From Cupriavidus sp. D39 (GTDB taxonomy: Bacteria; Pseudomonadota; Gammaproteobacteria; Burkholderiales; Burkholderiaceae), in assembly GCF_026627925.1 (NCBI RefSeq), contig NZ_JAPNLE010000007.1:124001-188000 (forward strand): DNA of 64,000 nt, written 5' to 3'. The notes under the pieces are model-generated. The model worked only from the letters and a program-made list of their open reading frames with translations, was not told where the DNA came from and did not search any database. Within the stretch, counting starts at the first letter, position 1. The number at the start of each line of letters is the position of its first letter. A program made the position numbers and the translations under genes. This document shows, piece by piece, positions 8,559 through 16,829 of the stretch.

Positions 8559-8580
8559 AGCCACCTTCGGGTGGCTATTT
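8559..8580 (+). terminator. Terminator hairpin after the 8268-8534 gene
   Basis: AGCCACC (8559-8565), loop TTCG and GGTGGCT (8570-8576), followed by ATTTC. The T tract is short, so efficiency is uncertain. Confidence 0.5.
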
Positions 8581-8621
8581 CATGCCCGCCGCGAGCGGGC
8601 TTCCTTCTTTGGGGGGCACAT

Positions 8622-9063
8622 ATGTCGGAACCAATCAGCGGCAGCGCCGCAGCGGGGGCCGCGGGCGCGGCCGCATTCAAGGCGATCGGCGGCACAGCCG
8701 GCATGGCGGCCGGCGCCAGCGGCCTGGCGGCGATCGTCGTGAAGATCAATATGCTGCCACGCAGCACAGCGGAATGGGCCGTGGCGCTCATCTCGACGGT
8801 GGTGTCGAGCGTTGGCGGCGGCGGCGGTGATCCAGCACTTCAGCCTCCATGCCTGGGCGGGCGACTAAATCGGGCTGGTCTTCGCCTGCGGGCTGCGCAG
8901 CTGGGCGATGGTGCGCCGGCTCTTCAACTTCATCGAGCGGCGCCGAGACAAGGACTTGGCCGACATCTGGGCCAGCCTGCCGGGCGCCGGCTACGGGCAA
9001 AACAAGCACTCGCTGGACTACCTGCGCGGGGTGTATGTGGCAGCGGGAGGTGTGCTGGCATGA
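8622..9063 (+). pseudogene. Phage holin-like gene, frameshifted
   Basis: The ATG at 8622 starts MSEPISGSAAAGAAGAAAFK, an Ala/Gly-rich helix, then AAIVVKINMLPRSTAEWAVA and LISTVVSSVGGG. This order is seen in holins of Burkholderia phages. After a glycine run at about 8820 similarity moves to another frame (GLVFACGLRSWAMVRRLFNF, then RRRDKDLADIWASLPG), and an in-frame TAA at about 8864 interrupts it. The frame ends at 9063, overlapping the next start. The first membrane segments survive, but the product is broken. Confidence 0.55.
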
Positions 9064-9342
9064 AGACGATCAACTGGGGCGCTTGCGGTCTGTCGGCGCT
9101 ACTCGGCGCCGTGCTCGCCCCGATGCTGGCCTACCTGCTGTATTTCGCACCGCGGGCGGACGCAGACGAAGACGAAGACGGTCGAGGTGCCTGTGGCGCT
9201 ACCGTGCTAGGTGCAGCGCATCGAGCGGCCCGTGTGGGCGCTCGGTCCGGGACGATACCCGTATGAGTCAAACACCGGTTCCACGATCGGCACATCAGGC
9301 GATCAACGTGGCTCGGCACAGATGTTGGGAGTACGAGTGATG
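9060..9342 (+). pseudogene. Rz-like spanin remnant of the lysis cassette
   Basis: The ATG overlaps the holin stop. MKTINWGACGLSALLGAVLA continues as a membrane anchor, followed by a charged stretch. In a second frame the sequence reads QTKTKTVEVPVALPC, a stop, then VQRIERPVWALGPG, which resembles the periplasmic part of Rz-type spanins of Burkholderia phages. A frameshift near 9165 and a stop break it. With the holin it identifies a short prophage lysis remnant; no endolysin is present. Confidence 0.45.
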
Positions 9343-9513
9343 CTAGATGTCGACATCAAGAATTTCTTCGGCGGTATCGCATAAAATGGCAATGCTTGTG
9401 CGCATGACCCCTTGCCCGCCGAGCCAAAATCCGTTCGGCCCCCTGCGCCAAGTCCTCGCATTCGAGAGATAGGGGCGGCTAGATGCCTTCAAGAGGAAAT
9501 TGAATGCCTCCTC

Positions 9514-9542
9514 CTTGAAAACCGGCAACAGATTGCCTATTT
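9514..9542 (+). promoter_or_regulatory. Candidate heat-shock (sigma-32) promoter
   Basis: CTTGAAA (9514-9520) is followed after 14 bases by GCCTATTT (9535-9542). These are close to the sigma-32 -35 element and the CCCCATTT-type -10 element. It lies about 120 bp ahead of the first Hsp20 start, leaving a long leader. Confidence 0.5.
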
Positions 9543-9559
9543 TAATTTTGCTCAGGCAG

Positions 9560-9662
9560 TCGCGTTGTTGCGCGCTGCGTGTTTCTGTTTGTTTGCCAGC
9601 GGCTTGGCAGGCGGGTGGGAGCGCGTTGCCCGTTCGCCTCCTTGCTGCATCAGGAGGATACG
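9560..9662 (+). promoter_or_regulatory. Candidate ROSE-like RNA thermometer in the hsp20 leader
   Basis: The Shine-Dalgarno AGGAGG (9652-9657) can pair with CCTTGCT (9640-9646) across a 5-base loop, leaving one bulged G. This is the UUGCU geometry that defines ROSE elements of alpha- and beta/gamma-proteobacterial small heat-shock genes. GC-rich segments upstream could form the additional hairpins. Translation would be blocked at low temperature. Confidence 0.5.
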
Positions 9663-9665
9663 ACC

Positions 9666-10106
9666 ATGAGTGATCTCTTTTTCGGAACCGATCTGTTCAG
9701 CGAGTTCGACCGCCTGCAACGGCAGATGGTGAGCTTGTTCGGCGGGTTCCCGTCCAGCATCCGCTCCGGCCGCTTCGGGGCATTCCCAGCCGTCAACATT
9801 GGCACGACGGACGACTCGATCGAAGTCGTCGCGTTTGCCCCGGGCATCAAGCAAGACAAGCTTGAGGTCTCGATCGACAAGGGGTTGCTGACGATCAGCG
9901 GCGAGCGCGAAGCGGCGCAGTCGGAGGATGACCCCGAGGCACGGCCGTACGCACAGGAGCGCTTCGTCGGCACGTTCCGGCGCGTCGTCGAACTGCCGCA
10001 GAACGCTGATCCCGACAAGGTGCAGGCGCGCTACGCCAACGGCTGCCTGTCGATCAGCATTGGCAAGCGCGAATCCTCGAGGCCTCGGGCGATCACCGTC
10101 CAGTAA
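9666..10106 (+). CDS. Small heat-shock protein (Hsp20/alpha-crystallin)
   Basis: A 146-residue protein. It starts at the ATG at 9666, eight bases after AGGAGG, with MSDLFFGTDLFSEFDRLQRQ, the usual N-terminal helix of class A bacterial Hsp20. The alpha-crystallin domain spans about residues 40-130 (FPAVNIGTTDDSIEVVAFAP onward, and GLLTISGERE), with the conserved A-x-x-x-NGxL sequence as ARYANGCLSI near the end. It is an ATP-independent holdase that keeps unfolded proteins soluble for refolding by DnaK/GroEL. It is first of three hsp20-type genes in the same direction and 15 bp ahead of the second, so probably co-transcribed. Heat-shock promoter and thermometer candidates precede it. Confidence 0.93.
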   Translation: MSDLFFGTDLFSEFDRLQRQMVSLFGGFPSSIRSGRFGAFPAVNIGTTDDSIEVVAFAPGIKQDKLEVSIDKGLLTISGEREAAQSEDDPEARPYAQERFVGTFRRVVELPQNADPDKVQARYANGCLSISIGKRESSRPRAITVQ

Positions 10107-10121
10107 TGTGAGGAGAAAGCC

Positions 10122-10529
10122 ATGAGCGACACTACCCAAGTCGTTGAACGCGACCAGAGCGCGGTTGCAAAACGCCAGGAAGACAGGCCAACGCCCAGAG
10201 TCACGCTGCTTCCCGCAGTTGACATCTTCGAGGACAGCAATGGTGTCACCGTCTGGGCCGACCTGCCGGGCGTCACCAAGGACAAGCTCAATGTGAATGT
10301 CCACGATGGCAACCTCCATATCGAGGCGGAAGCCGTGGTGCCGACACCGTCTGGCCTGCGGGTGCAACATGCGGAAATTCGCGAGCCGCACTTCGCACGC
10401 GCGTTTTCTCTGAGTCCCGAGTTCGATACGTCGAAGATTGACGCGCACCTGCAGGATGGCGTGCTGAAGCTGACGATCCCACGCCGTGACGAAGCGCGGC
10501 CACGTCGCATTGCGGTTACCGCCGGGTGA
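10122..10529 (+). CDS. Small heat-shock protein (Hsp20/alpha-crystallin)
   Basis: A 135-residue holdase of the short class. A polar N-terminus is followed at about residue 30 by the crystallin domain (LLPAVDIFEDSNGVTVWADL, PGVTKDKLNVNVHDGNLHIE). The C-terminal motif is HLQDGVLKLTIPR, with the IPR tail that plugs into neighbouring subunits. A GGAG box stands nine bases before the ATG. It pairs with the class A gene just upstream; such two-gene sets form mixed oligomers in related bacteria. Confidence 0.93.
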   Translation: MSDTTQVVERDQSAVAKRQEDRPTPRVTLLPAVDIFEDSNGVTVWADLPGVTKDKLNVNVHDGNLHIEAEAVVPTPSGLRVQHAEIREPHFARAFSLSPEFDTSKIDAHLQDGVLKLTIPRRDEARPRRIAVTAG

Positions 10530-10728
10530 ATGCTGGAGGGCCATCCGCGGCACTGGAAAAGGTGGCGTCCGGGTGGGCGCCACCGTCGCCCCCAAGAAGA
10601 CGCGGATGACCATATCGGCGGCCCCACCACCATGGCTGGGCCTTGCGGCGTCGCCGATGGCCGGGCGCGACCGGTCGTTGCCGACAGTCATTCGTACCCA
10701 TCAAATGAGCATTTGGCAGGAGGGTAAG

Positions 10729-11295
10729 ATGAAAACGGAACTGGGCAAATGGAACCCCTTCAAGTTCCTACGGAAGACGACAACTGACAAGCAACCGATG
10801 GGGGATGCTTCCAACGTTTCCGCGCCGAGGCACGGCACGCCCGACTGGCCTGACGTTTCGCGGCTGTTTTTTAGCGATCCCTGGCGCGCGATGGGAGAAT
10901 TCCTGCACGAACCGTTCGCGGGCTTCGGTGGTTTGGATCGATGGTTCGGCGACTTCAGTTCGTCTCGCTTCCAACCTCGGATCGATGTGGTCGACGATGG
11001 CGAGGCCCTGAGGATCACGGCTGAGCTGCCCGGTATGGACCGCGAAGACCTGCAGACCACCATCGAAGATGGCGCACTGCTCTTGCGGGGTGAGAAGAAG
11101 CAGGACATTCGGAGCGAAGAGAACGGCTGCTACCGCCTGGAGCGAGCGTACGGCGCATTCATGCGCAGTATTCCTCTGCCGGATGGTGTCGACGTGGATC
11201 ACGTTGATGCGAAATTCGAAAGAGGACTGTTGACACTACGTCTACCCAAGACGGGGTCGTCGCAGTCTGCCGTGAGGACGATCGAAGTGAAGTGA
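10729..11295 (+). CDS. Small heat-shock protein (Hsp20), longer N-terminus
   Basis: A 188-residue Hsp20. The start at 10729 has AGGAGGG seven bases upstream; the open frame extends further but has no family similarity there. Residues 1-75 form a tryptophan- and phenylalanine-rich N-terminal arm (KWNPFKFLRK, DPWRAMGEFLHEPFAGFGGL). The crystallin domain runs from about residue 80 (FQPRIDVVDDGEALRITAEL) to KFERGLLTLRLPK. The 200-bp gap after the second hsp20 gene may hold its own promoter. This third paralogue is typical of transferable heat-tolerance islands. Confidence 0.92.
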   Translation: MKTELGKWNPFKFLRKTTTDKQPMGDASNVSAPRHGTPDWPDVSRLFFSDPWRAMGEFLHEPFAGFGGLDRWFGDFSSSRFQPRIDVVDDGEALRITAELPGMDREDLQTTIEDGALLLRGEKKQDIRSEENGCYRLERAYGAFMRSIPLPDGVDVDHVDAKFERGLLTLRLPKTGSSQSAVRTIEVK

Positions 11296-11566
11296 GCTGA
11301 TGTCTGCAATCCTGAGGCATCGCATGTATTTGCAGCGAAGCTGCTGCCCGCAGCCGGGCAATCCTTGCGGTCGTGGAAGGGGGCGGCTGACGCGGAACGC
11401 CAGAGGCGGGCGCAGCCCCTTTGGCGTGCGCGGTGCTTGGGGGCTGCACGCTACTGGCTTCCAATGGGGCTCATTGCAGCGGCGAACGTAGGCGCGACGT
11501 TGCGTTCTTGAAATCGCCGGACTCGCCCCTATTTTGGCGGCAATGTACTGTCGGATGGAGACTTCC
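11296..11566. other. Intergenic stretch between hsp20 and the next gene
   Basis: No supported gene. GC-rich sequence with short chance frames on both strands. A leader for the following gene is likely, but no promoter could be assigned. Confidence 0.3.
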
Positions 11567-11950
11567 ATGGAGTTCGATTCTGAGTGGCTGACGCTGGGCA
11601 AGCATCGGGTGCAGCTCAAGTGCGCGCGCGGCTTCCCTACCGAGCGAACGCGGAGTGTGGCGGAGCTGGCCAAGATGGCCATTGAGAACAACCTGAGCGC
11701 GGGGGCCCGCTTGGTCGAGGTCACCGCAGAAGGCGAGAAGGCCTATGTGATCAGTGTCGGCACGACCTTCGCGAAAGACAGGGAGGCGGCGCCCCACCTG
11801 GAAGTGGCATTGGCCACAATGTTCGGCTTAGCGCCCGAGCAGGTCAACATAGACGTCGTCGTGGTCAGTCAAACGGAGGTGGATATGCACTTTGGCGTGT
11901 ATGAGCGGATGCTGGCTGAAAAGCTTGGCGCCGTGCCACCAATCCAGTGA
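11567..11950 (+). CDS. Conserved-looking hypothetical protein in the heat-shock island
   Basis: A 127-residue soluble protein. The start at 11567 is chosen because GGAG lies six bases before it; ATGs at 11534 and 11555 are alternatives. It opens with MEFDSEWLTLGKHRVQLKCA and contains SVAELAKMAIENNLSAGARL and KAYVISVGTTFAKDREAAPH. The mixed alpha/beta pattern shows no signal peptide or membrane segment. I do not recognise a domain. Codon use matches the flanking chaperone genes, and it lies in the same direction between hsp20 and groES, so a stress role is plausible but unproven. Confidence 0.65.
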   Translation: MEFDSEWLTLGKHRVQLKCARGFPTERTRSVAELAKMAIENNLSAGARLVEVTAEGEKAYVISVGTTFAKDREAAPHLEVALATMFGLAPEQVNIDVVVVSQTEVDMHFGVYERMLAEKLGAVPPIQ

Positions 11951-12114
11951 AGCGCGGTCCTGGCATCCGGCGCTACCTGCTGCGCGCCGAGGATCGGCTC
12001 GTTGTGTGCACGCGGCCGTGCATTGTGCTATCACAACAGCGCGGCGGGGATGAACAGGCGCCGGTCTGGCTGGCCGAGTCAAGCTCGTCATTGCGCTGAA
12101 TGGGGAACAAGGCC

Positions 12115-12402
12115 ATGAACATTCGTCCTTTACACGATCGCGTGATCGTCAAGCGGCTGGACGCAGAACATAAGACTGCTGCCGGCCTCGTCATTCCCGA
12201 TACCGCCGCGGAAGAGCCGGATCAGGGCGAAGTCCTGGCGGTCGGCAGCGGCAAGCGGCTGGGCGATGGTGGTGTCAGCGCACCCAGCGTGGGGGTCGGC
12301 GAGCGCGTGCTATTCGGCAAGTATGCGGGCACCACCGTCAAGCTCGAAGGCGCGGAACTGCTGGTCATGCGCGAGGAAGACATTCTGTGCGTCGTCGAAT
12401 AG
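12115..12402 (+). CDS. groES: GroES co-chaperonin
   Basis: A 95-residue Cpn10. The full family pattern is visible: [20 protein letters not shown], the mobile loop ([17 protein letters not shown]) that docks on GroEL, the G-E-V-L-A-V-G-S-G segment, [12 protein letters not shown] and the terminal [10 protein letters not shown]. It caps the GroEL cage and regulates its ATPase. An upstream ATG (12100) is possible, but the family start is at 12115. Normally followed by groEL, but the groEL here is broken, so this GroES would have to work with a chromosomal GroEL. Confidence 0.94.
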   Translation: MNIRPLHDRVIVKRLDAEHKTAAGLVIPDTAAEEPDQGEVLAVGSGKRLGDGGVSAPSVGVGERVLFGKYAGTTVKLEGAELLVMREEDILCVVE

Positions 12403-12441
12403 AGAAAGAGAGAAACCTAGAATCTCGCGAGGAGTTTCATC

Positions 12442-12705
12442 ATGGCAGCCAAGGAGATCCGATTTCAGGAGTCCGCGCGCAGCCGCATCGTGGCGGGTGT
12501 CAACCTGCTGGCCAACGCGGTCAAGGTAAGCTTGGTCCCAAGGGACGCAATGTTGTTCTTGAGCGGTCGTACGGGGCCCCGCTGATCAATAAGGATGGCG
12601 TATCGGTCGCCAAGGAAATTGAACTGCGCGACAAGTTTGTGGTTCAGGAAGGCACAAAGGACGTGGTGATGGGCCTGAACCCGATCGGATCTGAAGCGCG
12701 CATGG
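12442..12705 (+). pseudogene. groEL: groEL remnant (internal deletion, frameshift, 3' truncation)
   Basis: The sequence begins [20 protein letters not shown] at 12442, 39 bp after groES. Immediately after NAVK a base is missing, and the family sequence [20 protein letters not shown] resumes in another frame. After [10 protein letters not shown] the text jumps to [16 protein letters not shown], so about 33 residues of the normal GroEL, including the DGTTT ATP-binding motif, are deleted. Similarity ends at about MDLA near 12705; some 430 further residues are absent. Not functional. Confidence 0.85.
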
Positions 12706-13269
12706 ACCTGGCCCATCTTTTCGCGCAGGCAGCCGTGGTCTGCACCGAGGTGGCCCAGCAGTGCTTGGGCGGCGGGCAGCGGCACCTGGTGGTCGACCAC
12801 CAGCATCGCCTTGACTTCACACGGTACAGCCCCCGCGGCCTGCGGCTGGGCGAAGCGCCCCGCGCGCGCCAGCCACGCCAGCGTGTGCGCGTCCTGGGTC
12901 ACGAGCCACGGGCGCGGTGGAGCTGGGGCGGACGGGTCGACCGTAGCGGTCGGCGCTGCGGCCCGTTGGAAGCGACGCCGGTGGGCGTACAGCAGCCGTG
13001 CCCGCAACGTCTCCGGGCGCGGCGTCTGCCCGGCCTGCACTGTGCGTAGGTGGCCGCGCTCCCAGTACTCGACCGCGGCGTCATGCGCCAGCAGGAGCTT
13101 GAGCATGGCCGGCTGCGCGGCCTTGGCCTTGGCCTCAGCGAGCGATCCGTAGCGGCGCTTGACGCGCGCCAGCGTCCAGTGCGCGTAGACCGGGTAACGC
13201 GCCGTCGACGGTCGGCGGCAGGTGTCGCGTCGGCACGGTCGCCGTGTCGACCCAGTCGGCGGGGTTCAT
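12706..13269 (-). pseudogene. Broken unrecognised gene downstream of the KfrA-like remnant
   Basis: An ATG at 13269 overlaps the stop of the preceding frame (ATGA) and starts MNPADWVDTATVPTRHLPPT. After a short frameshift near 13195 the text continues RYPVYAHWTLARVKRRYGSL and then [33 protein letters not shown] and [20 protein letters not shown], until it meets the groEL fragment near 12706. I do not recognise the family; the overlap with the upstream frame suggests a plasmid gene pair. Confidence 0.35.
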
Positions 13270-13836
13270 TCCCGCCTCCCGCGCTTGGTGCCTGTCTTGG
13301 TCGCCGCCTTGGTTGCAACTTTGACCGGGGCTTTGGCCGGTCCGGGCTGGGCGGGGGCGCTGCGGCCGCCAGCGTCGCGCGCAGCAGCTCGTCGAACTGG
13401 GCGCGCTGGCTGGCATTGACCGCCTTGAGCGCGCTCGCCTCGCCGGCAGCGTTCTGGCGCGCGGCGCGCTCGCTCGCCAGCTCGGTCTCGATCCGGCTGC
13501 GCTCTTGCTCGAGCGCCCCAATACGCCGCCCGGCGAACTTCAACTGCGAGGCGTGATGCTGCCCACGCCGGCCTGGATCGCGTCGCGCTGGTGCGCGGTT
13601 TCCTGCAGCAACTGTAGTTTGGACAGGGCCTCGTAGCGCGCCTACACGGTGGCGATGGCCTCGGCCTGGGCGCGTTCCTCGGCCGCAAGCTGCTCGTGCG
13701 CGGCGGCCAGCGCCGCTTTCAACTCGCCAGTGCGCACGACCGACCTTTCCGCGCGGGCCTGCCGGGTCGCCAGGACAGCGCGGGCCTCGGCCAGCTCCGC
13801 TCCAAGCCAACGGAAAGTGAACCTGTCGGCGCGTTA
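13266..13836 (-). pseudogene. KfrA-like coiled-coil plasmid protein, C-terminal remnant
   Basis: Read leftwards it contains long alanine- and glutamate-rich heptads (ELAEARAVLATRQARAERSV, ELKAALAAAHEQLAAEERAQ) interrupted by an in-frame TAG near 13640. Then comes ERSRIETELASERAARQ in one frame and the Lys/Thr/Ala-rich tail APVKVATKAATKTGTKRGRR in another. This coiled coil plus basic tail is the layout of KfrA-type plasmid nucleoid/partition accessory proteins. The N-terminal HTH domain is absent and at least two frameshifts occur in GC-dinucleotide runs. Assignment is by layout only. Confidence 0.4.
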
Positions 13837-13848
13837 GCGGCCGCCGTA

Positions 13849-15054
13849 CTAAAGGCAGTAGGGGAAGCGGATTTCGAAGGTCGTGCCTTGCCCTTTCCGG
13901 GATTCGAAATGGATTTCGCCATTCAGGACGCGACAAAGTTCCTTGACGATAGAAAGCCCAAGGCCCGCACCGGGTATTTCGTCCCCTGCGGCGCGCTCGA
14001 ATTCGTCGAATACGCGTACCTTATCTGAAGACGCAATGCCAATCCCGGTATCGGAAACGCGCAGGTACCAGTGGCTCCCTTCGCATCTACCCATCGCCAA
14101 TTCGATCTCACCAGCCCCCGTGAATTTTGTCGCGTTCGACAGCAGATTCAGCGCAACCTGTTTGAGCTTCAGGCGGTTCGACATCACTGATGTCAGGCTT
14201 GCATCAAAGACTCCTGCCAGATGCAGCCCTTTTGCCTCGACACTCGGCCGCGACGCCGCAACGAGTTCGTCAAACAGCGCCCTAAGTTCGACCTGCTCCA
14301 CGGACAGCGGATTGCGGTCTCCCAGGATAATAGAATATTCCACCATTTCGTCGACCAGTCGCTTCATGTCCTCAGCCTGTCGGGTAGCCAGCGCCAAGCC
14401 GACTTCCGCCTTCGACGGGGCAAGCGCGATCAATTGTAGTGCGGTCGAAAACGCGTTGAGGAAGTTGCGCAGGTCGTGCACCACGCTGCGGGTGATCTGC
14501 ATCCGCGATTCATACAAACCGCTGACCAGCCGCTGCTTCTCGGTTAGCTCATGATTGGCCTGCTCCAGCCTGCCGGTGTATTCGTTGATCTTTCGATTCT
14601 GCTCGTCGATGACTTCGCGAATCGACGTCAAGGTTACGAAACTGAGTGCCTCATCGATCAAGTGTTGGGTGCGCGCCTCGTGGTGCCTTGTGAAATAGCT
14701 GTGGGTTTCTGCGAACTCCAGGACGGCACCGGTCAGCACCTGCCGGAACAGGTCCAATTCGCGCACCAACTCATCAAGGTGATAGCCCTGTTGCCAGCGC
14801 ACTTCGCCATGCTTCTTTGCGTTGCGCTCTATCGCCCCCTCGACCCGTTCGAGATCCCCTTCGTCGAGAGCCGTGCAGATCCCTTCGAGGATGGCCGGAA
14901 GATGGTCGGCAAGCTGTTCATGTGTCAGCTTGTCGGCCTCCACGAGGTCGGCATCGGCGCAAACTATCGCCATCCATTTTGCTGTCAGGCGGGCTTGCTC
15001 GTGGCGGAGAAACACGGCAAAGGCGCGCAGCGGTTTCACTTGCGTGTCAATCAT
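13849..15054 (-). CDS. Sensor histidine kinase with RsbRD-type N-terminal domain
   Basis: A 401-residue cytoplasmic kinase. The start at 15054 has GGAGG five bases upstream. Residues about 10-150 form a helical RsbRD-like sensory domain (LRHEQARLTAKWMAI to HEARTQHLIDEALSF), then a coiled linker (NEYTGRLEQANHELTEKQ). The phosphoacceptor box is SVVHDLRNFLNAFSTALQ, with HDLRN in place of the common HELR. The ATPase domain follows with N box LNLLSNATKF, G1 DTGIGI and G2 GAGLGLSIVKELC. No membrane segment is seen. No response regulator is adjacent, so it is an orphan. Its closeness to heat-shock genes suggests stress signalling, an inference. Confidence 0.88.
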   Translation of the reverse strand: MIDTQVKPLRAFAVFLRHEQARLTAKWMAIVCADADLVEADKLTHEQLADHLPAILEGICTALDEGDLERVEGAIERNAKKHGEVRWQQGYHLDELVRELDLFRQVLTGAVLEFAETHSYFTRHHEARTQHLIDEALSFVTLTSIREVIDEQNRKINEYTGRLEQANHELTEKQRLVSGLYESRMQITRSVVHDLRNFLNAFSTALQLIALAPSKAEVGLALATRQAEDMKRLVDEMVEYSIILGDRNPLSVEQVELRALFDELVAASRPSVEAKGLHLAGVFDASLTSVMSNRLKLKQVALNLLSNATKFTGAGEIELAMGRCEGSHWYLRVSDTGIGIASSDKVRVFDEFERAAGDEIPGAGLGLSIVKELCRVLNGEIHFESRKGQGTTFEIRFPYCL

Positions 15055-15259
15055 AGTTCCTCCGGATAGCAATCTACAGCGATAGGGGGGCTTTCACCGC
15101 TTTTAGCAAGGCGGGCAGCGCGAAATAATGTGCATAAAGGGACTTATTGTCAGCAGTATGGACGTCCGGGAGCAAGACTTGCGATCCAGCAGTCATGGGC
15201 ATTCGCGCCTCGCGACGTTGGGTGAGCCATCTGGCTTACGCCGCGAAGCATCGTGATGG

Positions 15260-15496
15260 TCAGACGGGGTAGCTGCCGGGCTCGATGCCGATCTGTACCA
15301 AGCCTCTGGTCTTGATTCGTTGGGCCCAGGTATCCGCGTCCAGTTCGACGCGAATGCTGTCTACCTTGAACCGGTCGCCATACGCCACCAGCGTCACAGA
15401 CCAGGGTTCAGGGCCATCATCTTCCACTCGTGTGATGATGAAGCGGTCCCGCGCGCGGTCCCTCCATACCGAATGAAGTTCAGGTTTTCTGGCCAT
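15260..15496 (-). CDS. Small hypothetical protein
   Basis: A 78-residue protein starting MARKPELHSVWRDRARDRFI; an ATG four codons upstream (15508) is an alternative. It has a beta-strand-rich pattern (RFIITRVEDD, WSVTLVAYGDRFKVDSIRVE) and no signal peptide. Proteins like this occur widely in Cupriavidus and Burkholderia accessory DNA without a known role. It ends 205 bp before the kinase start, in the same direction. Confidence 0.6.
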   Translation of the reverse strand: MARKPELHSVWRDRARDRFIITRVEDDGPEPWSVTLVAYGDRFKVDSIRVELDADTWAQRIKTRGLVQIGIEPGSYPV

Positions 15497-15695
15497 GGCA
15501 CATTCCATTCTCTATTGGTCGAATTGAACCATGCTCGAATAACGGGCGGTGGCGCGAGACGGTGGCCGTCTGCTGCCGATGTAGTGAAAACGCATCATAG
15601 CGCGCCGGGTCGCGCATCTCACGATATTTAGTATAGAGATTGGCGACCACGGTAACGAACAGATGCGATCGGCGCGGGGGAGGGCTACCCGCAAA

Positions 15696-16130
15696 CTACG
15701 AGCGATATCGAAATCCGCGCGTGCGCCGAGGCGCGAGCCACGCGGCTTTGGGCTGGCAGACCATGCACATGACAAGGGCGCCAACACTGTCGTGCTGGTG
15801 GAGCGGTGCAAGCGATGGAAGCTGCGAAGCATGGCAGGCAGCGGCACAGCGTTTGCGTTTCGTACTCGATTTCGCCTCCGCATCATTGCGGTCGTTCTTG
15901 TTCGTCTTGACGAACGGTGCGACATATCGCGGGCCGATCAGCCGGACTTCGAAGCCCAGCGACTGAAAACGTCGTGCCCAGTGGTGGGCCGTGCTGCACG
16001 CTTCCATGACCACCACCCTCGGCTTGAGGGTGCGCACGGATTCGAACGGCGAACCGCGGGAGACCTTCGCCCGGTGTACTGGTCGCCCGCGGCGAAAGAA
16101 ACTGGGGGAGGGCGCCACATTGCGACTAAG
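15696..16130 (-). pseudogene. IS110-family transposase fragment
   Basis: Contains VVVMEACSTAHHWARRFQSL, then EVRLIGPRYVAPFVKTNKND and RNDAEA, the highly conserved RuvC-like DEDD segment of IS110/IS1111 transposases. Upstream text (RAKVSRGSPFESVRTLKP) is partly altered, the first catalytic segment is missing, and after RNDAEA the similarity ends. About one third of a normal 340-residue protein remains. Confidence 0.65.
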
Positions 16131-16149
16131 GTGATGATGTGTCCTATGC

Positions 16150-16345
16150 CTTGCAGGCGCCTATCTGGATGTGTTCGCGCACGAGCCGCTGCCAGCGGAT
16201 TCGCTGCTGTGGACGCTGCCCAAGGTCATTGCCACGCCGCATAGCGCGGGCTTCTCGGATGGGAATGCCGCGCGCGTGGCGGGCATCTTTCTGGACAACT
16301 TGAGGCGCTGGCAGGCGGGCGAGGGGTTACGCAATCTGGCCTGCC
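16150..16345 (+). pseudogene. 2-hydroxyacid dehydrogenase C-terminal fragment
   Basis: The frame reads GAYLDVFAHEPLPADSLLWT, LPKVIATPHSAGFSDGNAAR and VAGIFLDNLRRWQAGEGLRN, the last 65 or so residues of a D-isomer-specific 2-hydroxyacid dehydrogenase, including the catalytic histidine in TPHSAG. The catalytic Arg/Glu region and the Rossmann domain are absent, cut at the IS110 fragment. A passenger left behind by IS-mediated deletion. Confidence 0.65.
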
Positions 16346-16829
16346 TGAGCTGGCAGGCTGGCTACAGGGCAGTCATTCGGAAGCGGGACACGCCTCGCGC
16401 GGGAGTGGCCAAAAGGAGGGGGAGGTCCGTCAGGAAGAGAGAGTATTGTCTACTGACACTACACAGAGCCTCCATGTTCATGTCGATCCGGGCCTGCATT
16501 GAAGGGGAGGGAACGCAGCCCTCCAAGATGATCACGGTCACAGTGATACGCCTGACAGGCGAATCGAGGGATTTGCGGCTTGAATCCCAGTGTCATAGAC
16601 GGCGTTCCCAGATTTGACCACTCCCCGCGCGTGCTTGGGTTGCGCGTACGTTATCGTCTGCTTGTCTGCACTCAAAGTAGCAGGGTAACGAAAACCAGCG
16701 GCCTCGGGGGTCAAGCCCTTGCCATGGTGACACGGGACATTGCGCTGCTTTGGGTTCGAGTCTGTACTCGCCAGCGTTTTCTGCACTAACGTGCCAAGTA
16801 CGGGGGCAGAGTGCCAAGGGGAAACGTGC
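16346..16829. other. Stretch with no recognisable gene
   Basis: Short frames on both strands only. One leftward frame (about 16538-16849) contains a regular-looking segment (GFRYPATLSADKQTITYAQP) but has no family match I recognise and no clear start. Confidence 0.25.

Noticed and set aside
9343..9528. Small leftward frame upstream of the hsp20 promoter
   Set aside because: No ribosome-binding site or similarity; it overlaps the candidate heat-shock promoter.
12811..13556. Rightward frames opposite the KfrA-like remnant
   Set aside because: The leftward strand carries the coiled-coil heptads and basic tail; the rightward translations are Arg/Ala/Ser-rich shadows.
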